Of a DNA stretch of 64,000 nucleotides, positions 58,152 to 64,000 are shown piece after piece (positions within the stretch are counted from its first letter, which is position 1; each line of letters opens with the position of its first letter). The stretch comes from Dyella sp. RRB7. GTDB taxonomy: Bacteria; Pseudomonadota; Gammaproteobacteria; Xanthomonadales; Rhodanobacteraceae. The position numbers were made by a program, and so were the translations under genes. Location of the stretch: positions 930,001 through 994,000 of the forward strand of contig NZ_JAKWJS010000001.1 of the NCBI RefSeq assembly GCF_022761115.1, read 5' to 3'. The notes under the pieces are model-generated. The model saw only the letters and a program-made list of their open reading frames with translations. It had not been told where the DNA came from and made no database searches.

Positions 58152-60686
58152 TCAGAACTGGTACTTGACCTGGAAATTGACCTCACGCCCCTCGATCGAA
58201 CGAGCAAGGATCACGCCACCGCCACTGGCAAAACCGAACAAGCGCGCATTGCCTTCGGTGATGCCGATCTGGTTGGTCACGTTGGTGCCGCGCAGGGTCA
58301 ACACCCAGTTCTGGCCGATATTGGCGATGGCACCAATGGCTAGGTCGTAATAGCTGCCCAGCGGCTGCTGCTCGAGCTGGTCGCCATAACGATTGCCCAT
58401 GTGCTCGTAGGTCACCCAGAACTTCATGCTTCCCCAAGTGGTGGGTATCACGTAGGACGGGGTCACGCGGTACTGCACGCGCGGCTGACGATCGATGTCC
58501 ATGCCGTCGATGCTGGCGCATTGGTTGCTGCCGTCCTGCGCTACATAGGGCACGCAGCTGTTGTAGCCGGAATAATGGCCATCCATGTAGTTGCCGCTGA
58601 GCGCAACGGAGAAATGATCGAATGGCGTGACCGCCACCTGCGCATTGAGGCCCTTGGTCACCGAGCCGTATACCAGGTTGACCTGCCCGCTCTCCAGCTG
58701 GATCGAGTACGGCACGCCATGGAACAGTCGGCGATAGGCGCCGATATCGGCGGAGATCCAGGGCGCCTGGTACTTGAAGCCCACTTCCATGTTGTGGATC
58801 TTCTCGATCGGCGTATCCGGCAGATTCACCATATCGTCAAAACTGGGCAGGAACACGCCGTCGTTGACGCGCGCGTAGAAGCTCATGTTGTTGGTCAGCG
58901 CGTAATTGGCGCCGAGCGTCCACGACGGCGCGCTGCGCGAACCGGACGGATGCTGGTAGCTATCGGCCAGGTACTCGGCGTTGTTGTTGTAGACGGTATA
59001 CGGGTTGGCATCGAGGTCACCCGAGGTGGTGTTCTGGAACCAGCCACCGATGTCGTCATGCTGGATGCGCATGCCGCCATCGAAGCGCCACTTGCCGATG
59101 TTCCACTCGTCGGCGAGGAAGAACGCCGTGGTGGTGGCGTGCCAGCGTTCGGCGAACGCCATCCACGACTGCGGCTGGTTGTTCCAGAACAGGCCTTGCT
59201 GGTCCGTCAGCTGGTACGTGTGGGTACCGTCGCTGAGGCTGACCACGATGGGGTCGGGGTTGTTCTTGGCCTGCAACAGCATGTTGAGGCCATCGGCTTC
59301 GGTATGGCTTTCCGAGTACACCGCCGTGTAGTTGCCGAAGGTCAGCGTGTTGCCCTCGAACAGCTCCTTGCTCAGGTGGAATTCGTTGCTGGCCGACTGG
59401 ATCTTCTTGTGGATGTACTCGGGGTTCTGCACGGTGACATTCTGGTTCATGTCAGCGGCCTGGCCATTGGTGTACCTGGCAGTGGCGGTCAGGCCGGCAG
59501 GCAGTCCGTAATCGGATACCGCGCCCGCGATGTAGCTCGACAGCGTGGTGGGATTGTCACCGGTGCTGTAGAACGCCGTCGTATCCATGTTGCCGGCGAC
59601 AAACAGGAACTTGTCGGAAATGCCCCAGCCATTGTCGAAATCCAGATCCAGGTTGGCGCCCAGCATGTGGACGTCGCCGCCCTGACCGTTGGCCATGTCG
59701 ATGTTCTGGCCGGTCGGCGTGCAGCCGGCGGTGAAGCACGGCGTGGTCTGCAGGAACTGGTTGCGGTCGGCGTTGCTGCCGAACGTGCCGGTCAGCGGAC
59801 TGAAACCGGGATAATCCGAGAACTTGCCGGGCGCCGGGTTGAGAATCGGCGTATCGGTAACCCACTGGTTCTTGTCCTTCAGGTCACGCGCATAAAACAT
59901 GATCGAGCCGTGCTCAAGATCATGACTGAGCGTCGCGGTGAGCTGGCCGCCCTTGTCGGCGGCGAATTGGGGATCGCGCACGCCATCGGATTTGCGCCAG
60001 AAGCCACCGATGCTGCCATACCAGCCGCTGTTCGGACCACCGATGGGGAAACCATAGAAACCATCGAGCCGCGTCATGCCTTCCGAGCCGTAGGTGACGC
60101 CGATATCGCCCTTCGGTGTTGATGAACCTTCGCGCAAAATGAAGTTGGCGATCAGTCCCGGCTGGCCGTTGCCGTACAGCACCGATGGACCGCCCTGCAG
60201 AGCTTCGACGCGATCGATGGTGTCATCGAGACGGAACATGGCATCGGTGAAGTAGTCCCACTTTGGAAACAGCGGCGAACCATTCATCTGCAACGTGACG
60301 AACGGCGCGCCGCTATCGGAAGGAAAGCCGGCCACTTCGATGTTCGCGCCGGTCTGGCCACCGGACGACTCCGGATACACGCCTGGCGAGATCTTCAGGA
60401 GATCGGCCACACTGACCGGATTGAACTGCTTGATCTGGTCGAGCGTCGCGGTGGTGATCGAGTAGCTCGCATCGATGCGCCGGATGCCGCCAGCGGTCGA
60501 GTTGCCGGTGACGACGACCTGGTCGAGCGTCTGCGTGGACTTGGGCGCCGCCGGCTTCTGCTTGCCGTCATCGGCGATCGGCTTGGCCTGGGTCGATGCA
60601 TCCTGGGCATGAACCACGCCGGCCATCAGCACGGCGCCAATGGCTGCCGCCAGCAACCGACGATTGATCTGCTTGCAATTTCTCAT
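58152..60686 (-). CDS. TonB-dependent outer-membrane receptor
   Basis: 844 residues, start with GGAGGGG 9 nt upstream. Signal peptide LLAAAIGAVLMAGVVHAQ, a TonB-box-like segment (TLDQVVVTGN) near residue 55, a plug domain (LKISPGVYPESSGGQTGANIEVAGF; RVEALQGGPSVLYGNGQPGLIANF) to about 210, then a 22-strand barrel ending in the usual aromatic residue (NFQVKYQF). The plug wording is like ferrisiderophore receptors, but the linked glucosidase and FadR-type regulator favour an organic or carbohydrate substrate. Ligand is inferred only. A candidate operator lies in its promoter region (60852-60862). Confidence 0.92.
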   Translation of the reverse strand: MRNCKQINRRLLAAAIGAVLMAGVVHAQDASTQAKPIADDGKQKPAAPKSTQTLDQVVVTGNSTAGGIRRIDASYSITTATLDQIKQFNPVSVADLLKISPGVYPESSGGQTGANIEVAGFPSDSGAPFVTLQMNGSPLFPKWDYFTDAMFRLDDTIDRVEALQGGPSVLYGNGQPGLIANFILREGSSTPKGDIGVTYGSEGMTRLDGFYGFPIGGPNSGWYGSIGGFWRKSDGVRDPQFAADKGGQLTATLSHDLEHGSIMFYARDLKDKNQWVTDTPILNPAPGKFSDYPGFSPLTGTFGSNADRNQFLQTTPCFTAGCTPTGQNIDMANGQGGDVHMLGANLDLDFDNGWGISDKFLFVAGNMDTTAFYSTGDNPTTLSSYIAGAVSDYGLPAGLTATARYTNGQAADMNQNVTVQNPEYIHKKIQSASNEFHLSKELFEGNTLTFGNYTAVYSESHTEADGLNMLLQAKNNPDPIVVSLSDGTHTYQLTDQQGLFWNNQPQSWMAFAERWHATTTAFFLADEWNIGKWRFDGGMRIQHDDIGGWFQNTTSGDLDANPYTVYNNNAEYLADSYQHPSGSRSAPSWTLGANYALTNNMSFYARVNDGVFLPSFDDMVNLPDTPIEKIHNMEVGFKYQAPWISADIGAYRRLFHGVPYSIQLESGQVNLVYGSVTKGLNAQVAVTPFDHFSVALSGNYMDGHYSGYNSCVPYVAQDGSNQCASIDGMDIDRQPRVQYRVTPSYVIPTTWGSMKFWVTYEHMGNRYGDQLEQQPLGSYYDLAIGAIANIGQNWVLTLRGTNVTNQIGITEGNARLFGFASGGGVILARSIEGREVNFQVKYQF

Positions 60687-60851
60687 GATGAATCCCCTCC
60701 CCGAGACGAATGAATGATTTTTCTAGGAGCTGTTGTGTCAGCGAACGACGCCGGCTAGTCCCATCTCTTGCTTGACGCCGCGAGCCCTTACAAACCAGCA
60801 GGCCGCGGCGCCTCACATCGGCGGGATTGCATCCTAGCTCAAAATTTCTAT

Positions 60852-60862
60852 TTGTCCTACAA
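60852..60862. promoter_or_regulatory. Candidate FadR-type operator, TTGTCCTACAA
   Basis: A perfect match to TNGTNNNACNA, the consensus reported for the FadR subfamily of GntR regulators, centred in an AT-rich patch about 170 nt before the receptor start. The half-sites TTGT/ACAA are exactly inverted. The adjacent divergent gene encodes a FadR-type regulator. Confidence 0.65.
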
Positions 60863-61137
60863 TAGTAACATACGCCGGAAAAGTCGAAACGGGAAGTCGA
60901 TTTGCTGCATGACTACCGGCATGTATCGCGGCCACACGGCCTCGTCGCCGCGGCTTGTACCTGGCGGCGTCCGGCTTTTTCGCTATGGCATGACGCGTTG
61001 TGCAGTGCGGAAGCGAAGCGGCGGTATGGCCCTGTGCCAATGGCCAACAAGGCCAGCAACGAGATGCCCTGGCAATGACGATGGGGTCTGACGCAACGCG
61101 GTTATCCACGCAGTCGCTCAAACTTCACATGGTACGT

Positions 61138-61148
61138 TTGTATGATAA
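61138..61148. promoter_or_regulatory. Second, imperfect operator candidate, TTGTATGATAA
   Basis: Matches TNGTNNNACNA except for one base (T for C) and lies about 120 nt before the FadR-type gene, in an AT-rich patch. Could allow autoregulation. Weaker than the site at 60852. Confidence 0.35.
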
Positions 61149-61266
61149 ATTCCCTGAGTCGCTGCAGTGCAACATGCAGCGATGCTCGACCCGACGGCAG
61201 GCCAGCTTGCACGCATCGCGCGCATGATCAACCGGCCGGCGCTCACACTGCAGAGAGACGTTGATC

Positions 61267-61986
61267 ATGAAGGCTACGGATACGCGCAGTTTGCACGGCC
61301 ATGTGGTTCGTGAGCTGGGCCGGCGGATCGTCGTTGGCGATCTACAGCCCGGCGATGTGCTGCCGCGCGAGGAAGTGCTGGCCGAAAGCATGGAGGTGAG
61401 CCGCACGGCCCTGCGCGAAGCGTTGAAGGTGCTATCGGCCAAAGGCCTGATCGAAGCACGCCCCAAGACCGGCACCCGCGTGCGCCCCAAGGATGCATGG
61501 AATCAGCTCGATGCCGACGTGCTCTCCTGGCGCTGCGCCTCGATGCCGACCGACGACTTCATCGAGAAGCTGGTTGAAATGCGCGAGATCATCGAGCCGG
61601 CGGCAGCGGCGGCAGCAGCGAAGCGACGCACCACGGCGCAGCTGACCAAGATCGATCATGCCTACCGCAAGATGGAAGCGGCCAGGGACCCTGACGAATG
61701 GGCCGTGGCCGACCTCAGCTTTCACGATGCCGTGCTTCAAGCCACCGGCAATGAGCTGCTGATTTCGCTTTTCTCCGTGATCGAAAGTGCGCTGGGCATG
61801 TTCTTCGTGCTGTCGGCGAAAACGGCGGGCGACTTCAAGTATTCGCTGCCGCATCATCAGAAAGTGCTCGAGGCCATCCGGCGCAACCAGCCCGAGGTCG
61901 CCCGCAAGGCGATGCATGGCATGGTGGCCGACTCCAAGGCCAACCTGCACAAGAAGCGCAAGGCCAAGGCCAAGAGCGCTCCCTGA
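61267..61986 (+). CDS. FadR/GntR-family transcriptional regulator
   Basis: 239 residues from the ATG at 61267; a TTG two codons up is less likely. An N-terminal GntR winged helix (VVRELGRRIVVGDLQPGDVLPREEVLAESMEVSRTALREALKVLSAKGLIEARPKTGTRV) is followed by an FCD helical effector domain with metal-type ligands (LSFHDAVLQATGN; YSLPHHQKVLEAI). It has a very basic tail (KKRKAKAKSAP). FadR-subfamily proteins respond to organic acids or sugar acids and usually repress adjacent catabolic genes. The divergent receptor and downstream glucosidase are the best targets; the convergent aminotransferase may also belong to the regulon. Confidence 0.92.
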   Translation: MKATDTRSLHGHVVRELGRRIVVGDLQPGDVLPREEVLAESMEVSRTALREALKVLSAKGLIEARPKTGTRVRPKDAWNQLDADVLSWRCASMPTDDFIEKLVEMREIIEPAAAAAAAKRRTTAQLTKIDHAYRKMEAARDPDEWAVADLSFHDAVLQATGNELLISLFSVIESALGMFFVLSAKTAGDFKYSLPHHQKVLEAIRRNQPEVARKAMHGMVADSKANLHKKRKAKAKSAP

Positions 61987-62001
61987 GCAAGTACCACCGG
62001 C

Positions 62002-63336
62002 CTAGCGCTGGCCCAGCGCGCGGTCGAGCTTGTCGAGAAATTCCTCGGCGTTGGCGCGACTGAAGACGATCGGCGGCTTGATCTTCAGCACGTTGTCGTC
62101 CGGCCCCTCGGTGGAAAGCAGCACGTGCTGCGCCTTCATCGCTTCCACCACGGCCCTGGCCCGGCTTCGGTCAGGTGTCCGCGCCTCGCGATCGCTCACC
62201 AGCTCGGCGCCAATGAACAGGCCGCGTCCGCGCACGTCGCCGATCGCATCGTGTCGCTGCTGCAGTTCGCGCAAGCCCGCCAGCAGGAACTCACCCACGC
62301 GGCGCGCGTTATCCTGCAACTGCTCGTCGGCGATCACATCCAGTACCGCCAGGGCGATCGCGCACGACACCGGGTTGCCGGCGAAGGTATTGAAATACTC
62401 CATGCCGCTGACGAAGCTGGCAGCCACCTCGGGCGTCGTCACCACCGCGCCCATCGGATGACCGTTGCCGATTGGCTTGCCCATGGTGACGATGTCGGGT
62501 ACCACGCCCTGGCACTCGAACGCCCAGAAATGATCGCCGGCCCGGCCGAAACCAACCTGCACCTCATCGGCGACGCACAGAGCACCGGCTGCGCGCACCG
62601 CGGCATAGGCCTCCGGCAGGTAACCATCCGGCAGCACGATCTGGCCACCGCAACCCAATAGCGATTCGCAATAGAACGCCGCCGTGGCCACGTCTCGCTG
62701 AGCGAGATTCTCGATCGCCGGGGCCAGCATCCTGCCGTACTGCCGGCCGGCATCGGGCGTGTCGGCGATGATGCCGCGATAGGTATCGGGCATGGCAACC
62801 ACGCCCACCTGCGCGCTCTGTCCCGCCCCGCCCTTGCCGTTGAACTTGTACGGACTCAACTCGATCATCGACGGCGAATGGCCGTGATAGGCGTGATCCA
62901 CCACCACCACACCCTGCGCGCGGGTATGCGCCCGCACTAGTCGAAGTGCGAGGTCATTCGCTTCGGTGCCCGAGTTGGTGAGGAACACAACCGACAGCGG
63001 GTCCGGCAACGTGGCCTTAAGGCGCAGCGCATACTCGACGATGTTGTCGTGCAGATAGCGGGTATTGGTGTTGAGTTGCGCCATCTGCGCCTGCCCAGCC
63101 CCCACCACGCGTGGATGGCAATGCCCGACATGGCAGACGTTGTTGACCATGTCCAGATAAGCCTGACCGTGCTGGTCGTACAACCAGACGCCTTCACCGC
63201 GTACGATCTTGAGCGGTTCCTGGTAGGCCACGCTGAGCGTCGGATTCAGGAACTGCCTGCGCAGGCGCAGGATCTCCTCATTGCTCCGCTGCGGCACGCC
63301 GTGGGGCACCGGACCAGAGGCGGTTCGATCAATCAT
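62002..63336 (-). CDS. Class III aminotransferase-fold PLP enzyme, phospholyase-like
   Basis: 444 residues from the ATG at 63336 (GGAG at 7 nt), overlapping the kinase stop by 8 nt. PLP fold type I: LTNSGTEANDLALRLVRAHTRAQGVVVVDHAYHGHS, CVADEVQVGFGRAGDHFWAFECQGVVPDIVTMGKPIGNGHPMGAVV with the PLP Lys in MGKPIGNG. The wording is closer to the AGXT2-like group (ethanolamine-phosphate and phosphohydroxylysine phospho-lyases) than to ornithine or GABA aminotransferases. With the linked APH-fold kinase, a pathway that phosphorylates an amino-alcohol and then eliminates phosphate is likely. Substrate unknown. Confidence 0.87.
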   Translation of the reverse strand: MIDRTASGPVPHGVPQRSNEEILRLRRQFLNPTLSVAYQEPLKIVRGEGVWLYDQHGQAYLDMVNNVCHVGHCHPRVVGAGQAQMAQLNTNTRYLHDNIVEYALRLKATLPDPLSVVFLTNSGTEANDLALRLVRAHTRAQGVVVVDHAYHGHSPSMIELSPYKFNGKGGAGQSAQVGVVAMPDTYRGIIADTPDAGRQYGRMLAPAIENLAQRDVATAAFYCESLLGCGGQIVLPDGYLPEAYAAVRAAGALCVADEVQVGFGRAGDHFWAFECQGVVPDIVTMGKPIGNGHPMGAVVTTPEVAASFVSGMEYFNTFAGNPVSCAIALAVLDVIADEQLQDNARRVGEFLLAGLRELQQRHDAIGDVRGRGLFIGAELVSDREARTPDRSRARAVVEAMKAQHVLLSTEGPDDNVLKIKPPIVFSRANAEEFLDKLDRALGQR

Positions 63337-64000
63337 GACTGAGCTCCAGGAAGGGGCTGGCGATGGCATCCTGATCGACCTCGGCAAGCTGGCGCAACAA
63401 CGCGCGTACACCTTGCTGCGACACCAGGACGAAGGGGTTGTCGGGATGTTCCCGATGCGCGCGCGTCGCCATCAGGACGCTATGGCAAAGGCGCGCAAGG
63501 ATGAAGCTTGGTAGGTGTTCGAGCTCGATGCGCAACAACGGGCACTGCGCCAGATAGCCACGAATGATGGTACGTGCGCACGCCACCGGATCCGTTTCGT
63601 GCTGCATCGCATAGGTGCATGCAATCGCCAGGTCGGCCAGGCGGAAGCTGGTGCACATGTCGCCGAAATCGATCACGGCGCGAACCTGCAACCCATCGCC
63701 CCTGTCCGCCACGATCACATTGAGATCGTTGGCATCGTTATGCAGCACCCTGATCGGCAACCGCGCCCGCCAGGCCGGCAGCTGGGCGCAGAACGTGTCG
63801 ACGTGTGTCGCCACGATAGCGCGCAGCGCAGCATCCTTGATATGGGCGGTTTCGCCGCGCAGGGACGGCAAGCACATCAGGTTCCAGTCGTGCTGGCGAT
63901 CAGCGGCCGGATGATGAAAATCCTGCAGGCCCCGCGTCAGGCGGCCCACGGCGGCGCCCAGGCTTTCGTGCAGCGCCTCGCGCTGCGCCGGCGACAGGGC
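63329..64000 (-). CDS. APH-fold phosphotransferase (kinase), 5' end off the right edge
   Basis: 224 residues are present and the frame is open at base 64000, so the N-lobe is outside the window. The catalytic loop RVLHNDANDLNVIV (HxDxxxxN) and the metal motif VIDFGDM (DFG-like) are intact, with the family segment TSFRLADLAIACTYAMQ following. APH-like enzymes phosphorylate small hydroxyl compounds. The 8-nt overlap with the following aminotransferase-fold gene points to translational coupling and a shared pathway, as for the mammalian hydroxylysine kinase and its phospholyase. It is not evidence of antibiotic resistance. Confidence 0.88.
   Translation of the reverse strand, partial: ALSPAQREALHESLGAAVGRLTRGLQDFHHPAADRQHDWNLMCLPSLRGETAHIKDAALRAIVATHVDTFCAQLPAWRARLPIRVLHNDANDLNVIVADRGDGLQVRAVIDFGDMCTSFRLADLAIACTYAMQHETDPVACARTIIRGYLAQCPLLRIELEHLPSFILARLCHSVLMATRAHREHPDNPFVLVSQQGVRALLRQLAEVDQDAIASPFLELSHD

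Larger units (their letters stand above)
60687..61266. other. Divergent regulatory region, TonB receptor and FadR-type regulator
   Basis: 580 nt, with AT-rich patches at 60838-60870 and 61130-61155 in otherwise GC-rich DNA. I see no convincing gene: frames of up to 107 codons on both strands lack ribosome sites and family features. On the minus strand a weak pair TTCGAC ... TATTGT (18 nt apart) overlaps the operator candidate at 60852-60862 and could drive the receptor gene. The second AT-rich patch could hold the regulator's own promoter. Confidence 0.5.

Noticed and set aside
60834..61121. Possible small gene on the minus strand in the divergent region
   Set aside because: 95 codons, no ribosome site, Arg/His/Ala-rich shadow-like composition, and it overlaps the operator candidate. 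The plus-strand frame in the same place is no better.
63329..64000. Aminoglycoside resistance gene
   Set aside because: The APH fold is shared with many metabolic kinases, and the coupled PLP enzyme argues for catabolism, not resistance.

Overview
This window looks like chromosomal DNA of a high-GC gammaproteobacterium of the Xanthomonadales, most likely the Rhodanobacteraceae (Dyella, Luteibacter or Rhodanobacter type). The main evidence is a complete type II secretion operon in the order E-F-G-H-I-J-K-L-M-N-D, which is the order of the Xanthomonas xps cluster. A monomeric isocitrate dehydrogenase, a TraB/GumN variant, a DUF2968 protein and short GC-rich palindromic repeats between genes fit the same group. 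The genus is inferred; no rRNA or other marker is present. I found no insertion sequence, prophage, CRISPR array, tRNA or rRNA.

Layout. 1-1888: 5' two thirds of an HrpB helicase gene (minus), cut by the left edge. 1964-12749: the xps-type T2SS operon (minus), mostly with ATGA or TGATG overlaps. 13048-16875: a giant trimeric autotransporter adhesin. 17170-19155: a secreted subtilase, a plausible T2SS cargo. 19563-24513: TatD, RluE, a lipoprotein-like methyltransferase, class III alcohol dehydrogenase, a LysR regulator and a divergent 65-residue protein. 24534-30791: periplasmic GH3 glucosidase, aldo/keto reductase and a GAF-GAF-GGDEF-EAL protein. 30934-33858: a TraB/GumN protein, a helical protein ending in a haem-type CxxCH motif, and a small exported protein. 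33995-36226: isocitrate dehydrogenase. 36507-44583: an mdtABC-type RND efflux operon with a hairpin in every gap. 44914-50440: anchored cytochrome c, ACP phosphodiesterase, alpha/beta hydrolase, ZapE, a small exported protein and a second EAL protein. 50451-55927: acyl-CoA synthetase, exported M20 amidohydrolase, DUF2968 protein and metallo-beta-lactamase-fold hydrolase. 55949-64000: exported GH63 glucosidase, TonB-dependent receptor, FadR-type regulator, class III aminotransferase and an APH-fold kinase cut by the right edge.

How they may work together. The left quarter is a secretion and surface-adhesion block. The right end looks like a locally controlled uptake and catabolic locus: a FadR-family regulator faces a TonB receptor and a periplasmic glucosidase, and a perfect match to the FadR-subfamily operator pattern TNGTNNNACNA lies in the receptor's promoter region. 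The kinase/aminotransferase pair behind the regulator resembles kinase/phospholyase pairs that break down phosphorylated amino-alcohols. The most notable oddities are a GspE without its tetracysteine zinc motif, a gspH start region invaded by paired palindromic repeats, an 88-bp exact in-frame repeat in the adhesin, and the FadR operator candidate.
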